DNA of 64,000 nucleotides from Taeniopygia guttata (taxonomy: Eukaryota > Chordata > Aves > Passeriformes > Estrildidae): positions 11,900,001-11,964,000 of the forward strand of contig NC_133027.1 in NCBI RefSeq assembly GCF_048771995.1, in the 5' to 3' direction. Position 1 is the first letter of the stretch. Every line of letters starts with the position of its first letter. This document shows positions 39,670 through 52,355 of the stretch, piece by piece. Below the pieces are notes generated by a model. That model saw only the letters and a program-made list of their open reading frames with translations, did no database searches and was not told the origin of the DNA. Position numbers and translations under genes: made by a program.

Positions 39670-42301
39670 CAAGCAATTGACTTTGTGCCACTTAATCTCA
39701 AAGGCCACCACTCTTGGCAGACACAGATGGAAGAGACTCACGCACTCCCTGTTTGCCCTGCTGATGCACACCTGGCATGTACAGCTTTCCCTGATGGGGA
39801 ATAACAAGAAGGGACAGCTCCCCCAAAGCTGTGCAGCTCAGAGATCTGTAGGGCACCATCAGCACCTGGCTTCATAAGTGACCAGTTCTGCTGGGATGGA
39901 AACCAACCACCAAATCCTCGCTGACTTCAGCGGCGGCAGTAGCAGTGCCTGCATCTGATCCTAAGGTCTGGGGCTGGTCTGGACAAAGGACACCACCCCT
40001 GAAGGATGTGACTTTGGAAACAAACACCTACCACTGTCTCCTGTTGTTGGTGGTAGGGTCACACCAGCCTGAGGCACTAGGTAGCCCTCAATGCCACCTG
40101 GGACTGCAGATGACAGGCCCTGGCCTCTGGGACTAAATACAGGGATGAAGTCACTCTCCAGATCAAGCTTGCAGATGGAAAAGGCTGCCGTGAGCAGGCA
40201 CCTGAGAGGGCGGACAAATGAGGCCCTCCTGCACTTCAGCTGTGCCACGCAGCCACACAGCCCTGGGCAGGCACCGCAGAGCACAGGGACAACAGAAAAC
40301 ACAGAAAGAGGGACAAACCCAGTCAAGCACAGAGGCTTTTCATGATTTCTGAGCCCCAGACAACCCCAACCGTGCCATCACCCACCAGTCCTTTTCTGTT
40401 GACAAAGAGCAGGTCCAGCGGGTGCCTTGCCTCGCTGGCCAGGGTCCTGCCAGGCCATTTCCTCTCTGCTCTCCTGTGCTGCCAACAGACGTGCCCACCT
40501 TCTTCCTTCCACTTGCAGAGCCTCGTACCTATAATACATGGCCAGGTGGGAGGCAGGAGCAGTCCCAGAGGAGAGGTGCCAGCTACACCAAGCAGGAATC
40601 AAAACCCTCTGAAAGCACAGCTGAAAGCCTGTATCTCCACAGGATGTTTTGGCTGCCCTGCTCTTCACTGGGAAATGCAATTGCCCTTTCTTCCTCATCC
40701 AGAAGTCCACAGCTGGGCACAAGCTAGCCAATGGGCAGCATTCCAAAGGCAGTGTAGGCTGGAGGTGGTCAAGGAAGAAGACACTTGCCAAATCCAAAAC
40801 ACACCAGAATGCCCTTAAGAGGGACTTTCCATCTTTAAGAAAGAATGGCCAATTCAGAAGTCAACGTAGAGCCTTATTCTATGGCTGACAAGGAAGGGAA
40901 TTGTCCAACAGGCTTGAGGGTGTATAGGGCTTTAATTGTGAGTCCAGCCCCAAGCTGCATTTGGAGGAAGTAATCCTGAAGTGGTCCTGGTCATCTCTTC
41001 CGCTTCCTCGATTGCTTTGCTGCAAGTTTCCTTTGTTTTCATGTGAAAAGCCCTTAGAGTGGGGATTTAGATGGCAGGGGCCTATGTAATCTGTAGAAGG
41101 AATAACAGAAGTACAGTCATAGAAACAACAGCAGTATGAAAGCAGCCCTACAGCCAATCAATTTCTCTGAAGTCTTTTGTCTCCAATGACTCGTGACAAG
41201 TCAGGAGTCTAAAGAGAATCTAGCAAGCCAACTGTTCTGCTCAGTTTGGCCAGACAAGCACACACACCTCCTCTGAGTCATTGGCTAGGTGGCAGCCTTC
41301 TGCTGCTCCCGAAACAATCCCTGCTTTTGTCTTTACTCTAGAGGGAAGCTCAGGCAAAGCCCACCCAAGCCCAGCTGCCCTCAAAGGCAAAAGGAACTCC
41401 CCAAGCGCTCCCTGCCTGCATCCAAGCACCACGGTGGCTTCTGCAGGGAGTCCAAAATTCCTCTCCCAGCACCAAAGCAAGAAGGAACATGTGCTACTAC
41501 AGCTCTTGCTGAGGCACACACACTAGAATACACTGCTCGATCGGACAAGAAATCCCCAGGACGTACTCAGCAGCTTCAGGAACCGCTTCTCTCTCTCCTG
41601 GCTTGAGCAGGGCAAACTGCTCATGCTCGGGTTTTCAGGCTGCAGAGAGGAGGCTTCTTCGGAGGATGCTGCTGCAGCAACAGCTTTGATGGCATATCCT
41701 GCACCCATCTGGGACAAGAAATTGGTTTGCGTCAGAGAGGTGCCTGGCAGAGATGCCCCGGACAGAGCATTTCAAAGGCAAGCCCTTAGGAACAGCACTG
41801 GTGTTAGGCTGCAAGCAGAGCTGTCAACTCTTCCCCCTCCAGTCAAACCCAAACAAACAGTCAGGGACTACAGCTTGTCACAGTCAGCCGTAGTAGAGAC
41901 TGCGAAAGGGAAAGAACAACTTTACCTTTCACTCTGGTTCTGAGGACTGCATTCACCATGGACAGGGACAACTTGTTCAGAATCTGCATGGGTCACACTG
42001 CTCGCCTGAACAAACCCCACAAAAAAATAAAGCGAGCACTGAGAGGCCAGCAGAAATACATTCCGAGGATTGCTGGCCCACTGGCCAAAGCACTAGCCCT
42101 GCTGCCCAGGGCAGCAGCTTGTGGGAATCCAGGGCTTCCCTCTGGCTGCCCTGGAGGGCCTGGGACCCCAGCAGGGGGTCAGGAAGCCCCCTGTACAGAG
42201 CCCCGCGTGACACTGTCTCTGATCTCTGTCCATGGAAAAGAGTTTTCAATCTTACAGGATGAATTACAAGCTCTGAGTGTTTGACATGAGTAATAATTAA
42301 G
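39670..42301. other. Unassigned accessory stretch
   Basis: No complete gene was found. Contents: a block at about 40560-40800 similar to 8416-8690, and a plus-strand frame at 41623-41943 with one AG/GT-bounded piece (about 41614-41722). Coding remains possible but unsupported. No CR1 or provirus was seen. Confidence 0.4.
40560..40800 (+). repeat. Low-copy duplicated segment with a Cys-rich reading frame, copy 2
   Basis: Counterpart of 8416-8690 in the opposite orientation. The shared bases read through several small indels, so the Cys-rich frame of copy 1 is broken here (GKCNCPFFLIQ in place of RKCHCPFCLNW). Confidence 0.5.
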
Positions 42302-42707
42302 TGTGGCACGGGTGCAAATGTAAAATTTTAGGTTTCTAGATTAGGGGTTCAGAGGGGACAAGATGGAGGAAATTGGGTGTGTCTTGTCCTTTTCCTCCTT
42401 CTTCATGCCCCTCCATGTTTCACTGTAGTGTTGGCATTTTTCTATTGGTTTAGGCTGGGGACACACTGTTCAACGTAGATGATAGATATTGGCACATTAT
42501 TGTAAATATAGCACACGTAATTTCTGGTATGTAATGTTTGTAACATCCCACTGGGGGCAGAGCCCCGCACGCTGCCCTGCAGGACAGACCTGCGGCAGGG
42601 CAGCAGAACATGTTAGAGATAAGCAAGAATAAACAACCTTGAAAACAGCACAGACGAATTATGGCTTCTTCTTTGGCTACGGGGCAGAAAGACAGAGACT
42701 TTCTACA
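42302..42707 (+). mobile_element. LTR-like block abutting truncated ERV-3
   Basis: Starts TGTGGCACGGGTGCAAATG, has AATAAA near 42629, and ends in or near TTTCTACA. It joins directly to the middle of ERV-3 reverse transcriptase. No matching flanking repeat was found, so it may be an LTR insertion followed by deletion of the ERV-3 5' half. The right edge is uncertain by some tens of bases. Confidence 0.45.
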
Positions 42708-42735
42708 ATCTCGGAATCATCAATACCCACAGATT

Positions 42736-44702
42736 CCGACACTAGCGGACCTTCAACAACTGTGTGGGTCTTTAAATTGGGTAAGACCATGGCTGGGTAT
42801 CACCACCGAGGACCTGGCCCCCCTTTTCAATTTATCGGAAGGGGGAGAGGGGCCTAGTTCCCCACATACCCTCACCCCAGAGGCGCAGAAGGTGTTAGAA
42901 AAGGTGCAAACTTACATGTCTGCCACAGGCAGGCCCACTGCTACCAACCGGGCCTGCCCTTCCAATTCATCATTCTGGGAAAATTTCCATACGTCCACAG
43001 GATGATTTTCCAGTGGCACGACAAGATCAGGGAGGAGGACCAGGGCGCGAGGGACCCTCTCTTAATCATAGAGTGGGTTTTCCTCAGCCACCACCGGTCC
43101 AAAAGAATGACCTTGCCACAGGAGCTGATGGCTGACCTCATTCACAAAGCGCGACTGCGCATCAGGGAGTTGGCAGGGTGTGACTTTGGCATCATTCACA
43201 TTCCGATCCAATTATCCATGGGCCAATTTACAAAAGCGATGTTAGAGCACTTACTCCATGAGAATGAGTCCCTGCAGTTTGCGTTGGACAGCTACACCGG
43301 TCAAATTTCAATTCATCGGCCGGCCCACAAAATTTTCAATTTGGATGTTCAATTCTCATTATCACTCAAAAGGGTCCAGAGTAGGCAACCCCTTAAAGCC
43401 TTGACAGTTTTCACAGATGCATCCGGAGCATCCCACAAGTCAGTAATGACTTGGAAGGATCCTCAGACTCAGCGGTGGGAGGCAGACATTTCCGAGGTGG
43501 AAGGATCACCTCAAGTAGCTGAGTTGGCCGCTGTCGTCAGGGCTTTTGAGAGGTTCCAGGAACCCTTCAATTTGGTTACAGATTCAGCATATGTAGCCGG
43601 TATAGTGTCCAGAGCTGAGAATGCAATACTGCAGGAGGTGCCTAACACCGTCCTATATGAGTTGCTCTCACGACTGATAGATCTTGTCTCCCACCGAGAG
43701 CAACAATTCTACGTGATGCATGTCAGGTCGCACACCGACATGCCGGGGTTCATTGTTGAGGGCAATCGGAGAGCTGATGCCCTGGCAGCCCCGGTACACA
43801 TGGTGCCACTCCCTGACCGGTTCCAGCAAGCCAAGGTCAGCCATCAGACGTTCCACCAGAATGCGCCTGGTCTGGTCCGGCAATTCCAACTCACCCGTGA
43901 CCAGGCCAAGGCCATTGTGGCCACATGTCCCCAGTGCCAAAACCATCAAATGCCTGCACTCAGTGCTGGGGCAAATCCCCAAGGGCTTCATAGCTGTGAG
44001 GTGTGGCAAATGGACGTCACAAAGATCCCAGAATTTGGTAGACTAAGGGATGTGCATGTATCGGTGGACACCTTTTCTGGCACCGTCTATGCCTCTGCCC
44101 ACGCAGGGGAGAGGGCAAAGGATGTAATCAACCACCTCATCCATGCCTTCTCTGTGTTGGGAGTCCCTAAGGTTTTAAAAATGGACAATGCTCCCGTGTA
44201 TGGATCCAAGGAGCTCAGGAGCTTCCTACAGCAATGGGGAGTGGAGCACATGACCGGCATCCCCCACTCCCCCACAGGTCAGGCCATAGTTGAGAGGACC
44301 CACCAGAGGCTGAAGAATATCCTCGAACACCAACGAGCAGCAATGAAGGCGGAGTCCCCTCATATCCAGCTGGCACAGGCATTGTTCATGCACAATTTTC
44401 TGAATTGTGCGTTTGAGAACCTGAACCCTCCCATCACCCGGCATTTCAAGACCAACCCTCAGCTGGAGCTGAAAGAGAAGCCCCCAGTCCTTATAAAAAA
44501 CCCAGAGACCTGGTAATTGCAGGGACCGTACGAACTTATTTCTAGGGGGCGGGGGTATGCATGCATTGTGACTCCAACAGGGTTAAGATGGGTGCCTGCC
44601 AAGTGGGTGCGCCCCTACATCACCAAACCAGTCCAGGCCGTACCAATCAGACAAGTTGAGAACGTCTGCTGGAGAAGAAGGCGACGGACCAATTCAATTT
44701 AA
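42736..44702 (+). pseudogene. pol: ERV-3 pol remnant (RT end, RNase H, integrase)
   Basis: The first frame holds LADLQQLCGSLNWVRPWLG of the reverse transcriptase connection region. A frameshift lies near 42950. A long frame from 43002 then carries RNase H (FTDASGASH, EGSPQVAE, TDSAYVAG) and integrase (HQTFHQNAPG...CPQC, MDVTK, KMDNAPVY, IVERTHQ). A TAA at 44514-44516 interrupts it before the C-terminal GRGYACIVTPTGL...WVRPYI. It cannot make reverse transcriptase. Confidence 0.88.
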
Positions 44703-44773
44703 GTTACCCCTTATTAATCTTCTCTTTTTACATTTATTTTACAGCCTCAGCCCGAGACCATCCTAAAAACATC

Positions 44774-46390
44774 ATGGACCTCAAACACCTGGTCTTCCTG
44801 CTCTGCCTCACCATCCCCAGCTCTGCATGGATTGTTCCCCAGCTGACTAATAATGTCTGGAAGACGTTGGCATAAGCCCTTGGACAGGATAATATCTGCC
44901 TGTCCACCTCCTCCACTGCTGACCCTTTCCTATCCTGCCTTGTGAGGATCCCATATAAACTTAATGAGTTTCCCTTCACCTTCCCAAACCCTACAGCCTC
45001 TCCCAGCAGGAAAACCCGCTCCTTCACTGTCCGACAGCTAGATGCGTGGAGGAGTTGGGTCAAACTGCTCCCCCCAATGAAAGACAACCCCCAAGAGCTA
45101 GATTAACTCAGATCCTCCCCCGCGTATACCTCTATCCACTTTGATGTCACCCCTGACCCCCAGGCCCGGCCAGATATTGAGATCAAACAGTTTAATCAGG
45201 CGTATACCGCAAAAGAATGGTGCCAACGTGTGATCAAGATCCCTATGCTTTCCACCCCCGACAACCGACCCCATGCCCTTCCTAAAGGTACCTTCTTGAT
45301 TTGCGGCACCCGGGCCTGGACTGGCATCCCCCCTCATCTTATTGGAGGCCCTTGTACTTTCAGACAGTTGAGCTTGTTTACCCCCAACCAGACCCAAACT
45401 GCGCATTGGCAAACACTTAATGAGACTTCCCGATTGGCCCGACCAAAGAGAGACACAGAACTCACTAATCTGGACGAAAATTGCAACTCTGAAATTATTC
45501 ATTGGTCAAACCCAAAAGGCGTGGCCACCATTGCATTTTTACCATGGGTGGCCATTGCTCATGCCTTCAGAGAATTGGCAGGCCTGGAGTGCTGGGTGGT
45601 AAAACAAGCCAATGTTACGTCAACTGCGCTTGCTGGACTCCTATTAGATGAGGAGATAACAAGGCAGGCAACCCTCCAAAATCAGGCGGCCAACGATTTC
45701 CTCCGACCACTACATGATCATTCTTGTGAGGAGTTTGTGGGCTTGTGCTGCATGAATTTAACATCCAAGGCTGGGGATGTCCGAAAGGCAATCAACAAGA
45801 TGCAGGATGGGATAAAAGACATCAAGAAGGAGACTGGGGATTGGTTGAGTGACTTAGTGGGGAATTGGGGCATCTCGGGCTGGGCCACCTCTATTATTCG
45901 TTCTGGTTTGTTAATTCTATTTTTTCTTATTTTAGCCCTCATTATTTTTGGGATTCTGAGACGGGTAGTGTCTGGCCTCATCACAAAGGTGTTAACCATC
46001 CACACCGCGAACCCAGCTGCCCTCTTCTCTGCCCAGGAGTCTGATGGGGATGAAGAAGACCAGCTAGTTCCAGAACCCGAAGAAGGACCCTGGATGGAGA
46101 TGGCTCCCACCTGCCAGCCGTGGTTCGCTGACACCTATCCGGACTCGGAATTCCTACCGCGACCCGAATTTAGTTCATTTAAAAAATACTTTAAAGGACT
46201 CTTTCTTCAGTTTTTCGTTTTGTTTAAAATAAAGAAGGGGGAGTTGTTGGGTCGTGTTTTAAGTTCCCCCCATGTTATGGTTGTTCCCTCTTCCCCTCTT
46301 TATGTTAAATGGTCCATCCCTCCTTCTCCTCCTCCCCCTCCGCCTGTCAGTCTTCCCTTTCCCCTCCCATGTGATGTAACTTTATGCTGA
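44774..46390 (+). pseudogene. env: ERV-3 env remnant
   Basis: The ATG at 44774 opens a signal peptide (MDLKHLVFLLCLTI) and AWIVPQ, shared with ERV-2 env, but a TAA follows within about 35 codons and more stops come later. From 45230 a 386-residue frame is open: RPKRDT-type cleavage site, a GLECWVVKQANVTST block, ATLQNQAANDFL, CX6CC (CEEFVGLCC), membrane span and tail. The frame reads through the polypurine tract and about 145 bases into the LTR before stopping, so the normal end has been lost or the tail extended. Confidence 0.85.
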
Positions 46391-46848
46391 GTCATTTCCC
46401 TGACCCCACCCTGGGGCTTGTCTGTCACCCTGAGGCCTCTCCCTCCTTTCCAGAACCTTCCAGCTAAGGCCTCGGGTGATGGGCTGATCCCCGGGGACCC
46501 CTCCCTCCTTCTCACCTCACTGGACACCCCTCCTGATTGTCATTCCCTTCACCACTCCCAGGTGGTTCCCTATTGGTTCACTATTGTTCCCTCCCTGTGT
46601 TGCCACCCCCTGTTATATACCCATGCAAGCTGTTCTCAGTTGCCTTTTGGGGCGTACCCGATTCAAGTTGAGGTTAGTCTTGTGGACCAATAAACTTGGA
46701 GCTGTGATACCCCCAAAAGGACGACTCCCTCGTCTTTGTCAAGGTCGCCTAAGGTCCTTTACTGGTCTGGTGCATCTCAGCCTGCCGGTCACGTCCCTCT
46801 CCTGCAGTGGTCATAGGGAGTGGCTGTTGTTGTCAGCCGTGCCGAACA
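46245..46848 (+). repeat. ERV-3 3' LTR
   Basis: About 604 bp from TGTTGGGTCG to GCCGAACA. TTATATA is at 46613-46619 and AATAAA at 46689-46694. No second copy in this window. Confidence 0.75.
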
Positions 46849-49800
46849 CCTGAGCTGGCCGCAGACCAAAGAGGCACTACTAGCTGCACCTAATGTCCAA
46901 CATTTATATACCCTAAATCAGAGATCTCTGAAAGCAGAGCAGGAGACACCTGATTTCCAGAGATGCCGGACTTTTCGGAGTTTTCACCAAATCAGCAGGA
47001 CACTTAAGTTCATGTGATCTCTGAAAGTCAAGTCTACCTCAAATTAGATGTTGAACAATAGAAAAAGAAAAGCACTGTAAACCTCTCCAAATTTACCTAT
47101 AAAAGGTTTTGCAGTAGAAAACAGCTTAAGTCACTGCATAAAAAGCTGCCAAATGACTAAAATCAACTGACCAAAAAAAGAGAAAAGCTTCCCTCTGGAT
47201 AACATTCAGCCATAGCATTTTCAATTAACTCTTTCAGAACCCACCAACAAAACAAGTTGGTGAGTTAATTTGCATGCAGGAAGTTTTAATATAGTAATAT
47301 TCCTTTGAGCAAGGTAGCCAGGGTGTGCAATGCAGAACTTTCTCAGCATGCAGAGTCCAACTGCCCAGAATACCATCTCTTTCAATTTCCTAAATACTAC
47401 ATCTAGTCCTTTTCACACACTTGCCTAAAAGTTCCCTGTTGCTCCCTGAGGTTCTCAGTTAATAGACATATCAGTGTAATCTGAGTGACACTGTTACCCA
47501 ACACAGATGGGTTCTCTTGGGGATATTGGCCGAGTGAGTATGGCACTAAACGATAGGTACAATTAAAACTTTGTTTTCTTAACAGGATGTTATAATTGAT
47601 ATAGAAGAGAATTTCTTATTAGAATGGCACAGGATTTCTACAAGCAGAGTCAACATAGTATAATCTGTAACTAGCATGGTAAGGAATTTATAATACAATT
47701 TAACTTATAATTTCTAATCACCTGAACTCTGCAGCTCAGGTCAGATCCCAATCCATGGATTCTTGTGTCAGTATTACAATCAAAATCTCGAGGGGCTGGG
47801 GAACCAGAAGTTGCAGGGGCTGTCTGGGAAGGCACAGCAGGGCTTGGCAGCCAGGACCACCCAGCCACCACAGCCAGGTCAGCCCAGGATATCAGAAACC
47901 TCCCTGGGGACAACAAAGAGCAGGCTGGGACATGGGACCAGGGTGGAGCTGGCTTGGCCACCAGGCACTCACATAATGTGAATGTGAGTTTGCACATGTA
48001 TACCAAGCTACTAAGATGTAGGTATGCTCAGATCTAAATCTGTGCCTAGCCTATATAAACCATGCCCAGGTAACATAAGGGCTAAAAAGAAGTAATTTCC
48101 TTTGTAAACCTACCTTTTTTTCTTTTTTTTTCTTTTTTTTTTTAATTAGGGAAATGAAATTAAAAACATAATTTATTTTCTATAATGCAGCTTACAAAAT
48201 GCATATTTTTGATTATGCTGTAAGATAGACAGGAAAGTTCGCTATTCTAATTGCTGCCACTGCTTAGGTATTCAGACTGAAGATTTTGAGGCACACTATG
48301 ATCAAAAGCAATGCCTGGTGGTGTCAAAGGAGAGATTATCCCATGTTTCAGTTGGCTTCAGATAAAGACCATCTTTGTTTACTGACCTACACTGTAAAAA
48401 GATTTGAAGTAACAGACATATAATATGAATTCAAATTTATGTTATTTAAAACATCATTGTATACAGCAAACTGCATCTGGTGCTAACAGAGCAATGGTTC
48501 AGCTACAAAATTGCTAAGTTAAATTCTCATCAAAATCTTGTGTCTGAATGTATTTTGTGTCTATCACTGTATTATCTTCTTTGTTTAAATCCACTTCTCA
48601 TCACAGATCTATGATTCCAAGCTCCATCTAAAAATATAAGTCTTGTGCAGCCTTTACTTTGGAATTCTTAGGAAGTAGAGCTGTTTGAAAGTTCTTAAAA
48701 CAATATATTCAAAAGAAATTTTTTTTTTTTTTTGGTGAGGCTGATTTTTTTGATTTTTCTCCTCCTGCTCCCAAGAGTGATCTGCAAAATTGAGATATTT
48801 TATCTAGAATTAAAAATACTTTAGAGAGAATATTAATTTTAAGGTAGAATATCAGTGCCTCTTTTGAGAAGCTTCCTACTCATTTTTCATCTTCATAAAT
48901 GCTCAACCACCTTGTAAAACTGTTCTGAAAAGTGTACTTTTTTGTGATGATGATGATGATTAATAGAAATGAGAACAGGTTTGCCCCTTTTTCCAAAAAG
49001 ATCCTAAACTGCTCTCCTACTCAAGCAGGTTCCTACTCCTGGATCTTACATAAGGATCCACATTTTGGATACAGAAAATTAGAAGTTCACTTCCTCATTT
49101 CTTGTATAGACACGTAAACAAAAATATTGAATATTCCCACTATTTTTTTGTCAATGTATGTTATTTGAAGCTATATCTCTTTTACCAAAATACTACTTTG
49201 GTCAAAAGAAGTGGGGATACATGTAAATATAAATGGTCTTTTTGTAGACTGTGACTATTAAGTAACCTCAAAACCTTTTTCTGCTGATGACTGTGATAGT
49301 TAAACATGTTCTGTCCTCCAGAAATTTCTGCAACATAGGTTTTATTTTCATCAAAATATTTCAGAATACCGAAGTATTCTAATAGGAAATTACATTCTGG
49401 ATAAATTTATCTCCCTAAGGAGCACATCAGTTCCCATTTCAGCAAAGACACAAGCACATGAATCACAGGTATGAAATCCTTCTGCCTTCAGTCTACTCCT
49501 AAGCTCACAAGACATGGGATCCCTGCACTTTTCATGCTGCCTTTATAACATGTTGTAGACCCAGAAAGATCTGTTAGCACAGGATCATTCCACTCTCCCT
49601 CCTCTGTTCTGTCATTTACTCACACTGGAAACTAGAGTTTCTCAATTTAGGAGTGAGGAGTAGTGGAGAAAGCTGTGGGAAGAACTGGGGCATATCTGAC
49701 CCTGTTGGAATCATGCTCTTCCCAGCCTTCATTCTGGATTCATTGCTGAACTCTATGGATGCCTTGAGGGCATTGAAGGGCTGCAGTTCAGTTCAGTTCA

Positions 49801-52150
49801 ACAGTGATGTGGGAAATGGATTTGTAGAGACAAAGCCCAAGTTCTGGACCATGGCAAGTGAGGACCTGAGAGAGATTGTTTTACAAAGACAGAACTGATC
49901 AAAAAGCTTTTTCTTTCATGTCTCAAAAAGAAATAAAACTGAAGTAAGGGAAGTGGAAGTGGAAAAGACAGAAAAGTAAGAAATGATGTGTCAGTGAATG
50001 ATAGGAGAGGTTACAGAAAGCGGGCAGAGGCAATCACCCGGATCAGCAGCCAAAGGTCTGAGGAACTATCAATGTAGAAGTGTATCCAGTAGTGTGCAGT
50101 AAAGCAAGAAATGCCCATTTTCACTGCAGTTAATTTATCAAACAAATATCTCTCAATATAATTTGACATCAGTCTTACTTCTCGAAATGTGTATAAATGC
50201 ATAACTTATTTCATGGGATCATTAATGATCACAGCAGTGAACAGCTGTCTGGTTACAAATTTACTGTAATGCTTAAACGCCTACATACTGGAATTCCTTT
50301 TTTTCTGGGTTGTTTGGGTTTTTTTTTTGTTGTTGTTGTTTTTTTTGTTTTGTTTTGGTTTTTTTTTGTGGTTTCTTTGTTTTTGTTTTTGTTTTTTGGG
50401 TTTTTTTTTTAATAATCAAGGAACTGAAAAGAGAAATAAATATTGTGCTCTTTCATTAACTTGATCTTGAAGAATTGACTTACCAGTGATCCTTGCATCA
50501 TATTTCAACAGCTAGTAAGTCTTACAACACTTAAAATATTTTAAAAATCCCAAACAAACAAAAACCAGAAAGACTAATTATTTTGCAGTCAAACCTGACA
50601 CAGTGCATAATAGATAATACTGTTTCACCAACTTCCTTTGCAGTTCTTTTTCTCTTAGAACTGGCATCTTTTGTGGAACATAAGAGTGTTTACAAAAGAC
50701 AAAATGTTCTGCGAACTGAAAAGAAGTCAGCAAAAGTGACTCTAGGAAAGGTAAAATAAGAATACCTAATTGTATTTAAACATGCAGATGTATTTTTGCA
50801 TAAAACTGTGCTGCCTCTTAATTCTTCTTTTAAAAAATACATGGGCATTTGACATATGTTAATACAAGAAAATAATTCTTATTCCAGGGGTTATTTGTTT
50901 TGAGTAAACCTTAGCCAGAAGGTATTTCTGAGGCCAATCATGAAAGCAGAATTTTTAAATACTTACAGGTTGTTATTTCTAATACGAAAATCCACAGCTA
51001 GTAATTTTTATTAAGAGAATACGTATAAAGAATAAAATCTCCATTTCTAAGAGCTTGGGTAAGCACAATTCTTTGCTCATTCATATGCTGAGTGCAGACT
51101 GCAAGTCAGTATTTAGCAGGGCTGCAGCAGGCAGTGCATGCCTGACCACACTCTCCTATTTTTTCACCCTTCTAATAGCATTGGAGAGTCAAAAAAGCAG
51201 TGAAAAGAGAAGGGCATGTATTGAGGAATTTGTTATGCAGGATGCACTCAGGCTTCACGCCATTTAGCTGTAGAGATGAGCCCTAACCCAACAGTTCTCT
51301 CTGTGCACTGCTGTATTTACAGGATTGCAAACTGAGAGCAGAATTGAGCCGAGGAATCTTTTTTCAGAATCATGGGGCTTTTTGTCTGTAGGAAGGCAAG
51401 CTGATGCTGTTAAGAGGCAGAAACTGTTAAGAGATCTGGGTTCATAATTAAAGATTTCTGATGTAACTCTTTCAAATTAGTTATGAACTCTCATTTTTCA
51501 CTGTTGATACCAAGGATGATAAGAGGAATGCTCATCTTATTCAGCTGAAGTGTTTAATCTTCCATAACTGTGATGTGCTTGGAGGTGGCAGTACTGAATG
51601 TCACAAGAAACAGCTATGAGGAACTAGCATTATGTACTTTGATTGAAGATAGTCAGATACCTGAACTGAAAAACTGAAAAAAAAAATTTAAAGTAACCTT
51701 AGAACAGATCAATTGTTCCGCTGCAGTGTGATCTCTCAGTGCAGAATTATGCTGAAGTTAGCTTTGTAAAAGCTTTGGTAGAGGTAACTTAAGAGCTATT
51801 TTTCAGCCAGCTACATCAGACAGTGAGTGTTTATTTTCTATTTATTTAATTGCCCATTTCAGCTGAGGAGTAGTTTGTTCTTCTTCCAAGTACTCTCCTT
51901 CTGACCTAATGATGTTTCCGAAGCAGCAGCCTTCAATAGCGAGGCCTGTGTCAGGCCCAAGTGGATTTGGTTAAATTTCTACCTCGTGTCTTCAGTGTGG
52001 AGTCAAAGGACAGCAGGAAAAGCAGGGCAAGTAACACTTTACAGAGTGAGGAGGCTGAGGGCCGAGATGACCCCCGCCACAGCTACGTTTAATACCATGC
52101 CCTGAAAGCACGTAATTTATGACGGGACAGGTACCAGTGCCACGTTTTGC
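46849..52150. other. Intergenic DNA upstream of YTHDC2
   Basis: AT-rich with many stops in all frames and no recognised exon or RNA gene. It holds T-rich simple repeats at about 48115-48145 and 48719-48736, a (gat)n at about 48945-48960, and the long T/G tract at 50298-50412. Confidence 0.6.
50298..50412. repeat. T-rich simple repeat (TTTTG/GTT)
   Basis: About 115 bases of T with scattered G (gttgttgttg, ttttgttttgg). The ORF across it is low complexity. Confidence 0.85.
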
Positions 52151-52355
52151 TCGCAGCCACACACCCAGCCCGGGCCTTGGGCAGCCGTGCCCCCGGACCG
52201 GCGGGAAAAGCGCCAATTTCCTTCCGTTCGGGCCAGCTCGGCTGCGGGCGAGCCCCGCCCCGCCCCAGCGTCGCCCCTCGGGCCGAGCGGCTGCGGTCCC
52301 CGATCCGCGTCGGTGTCGGGGCCGTGTGGGGGCCGCGTGGGGCCGTGTCGGGGAC
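52150..52355 (+). promoter_or_regulatory. CpG-rich promoter / 5' UTR of YTHDC2
   Basis: GC content and CpG frequency rise sharply here and continue through exon 1 to about 52620, against AT-rich DNA on the left. There is no TATA box near the ATG. This fits a CpG-island promoter of a housekeeping or germline gene. Confidence 0.7.

Larger units (their letters stand above)
42302..46848 (+). mobile_element. ERV-3: 5'-truncated relative of ERV-1 and ERV-2
   Basis: Plus strand. It keeps the end of reverse transcriptase, RNase H, integrase, env, a polypurine tract (aaagaagggggag) and a 3' LTR at 46245-46848. The 5' LTR, gag, pro and most of reverse transcriptase are gone. Both pol and env carry stops or shifts, so it is older than ERV-2. 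The 42302-42707 block at the left is probably a separate element. Confidence 0.85.

Noticed and set aside
50197..50412. 71-codon ORF rich in Phe/Val
   Set aside because: Reads through a T-rich simple repeat.
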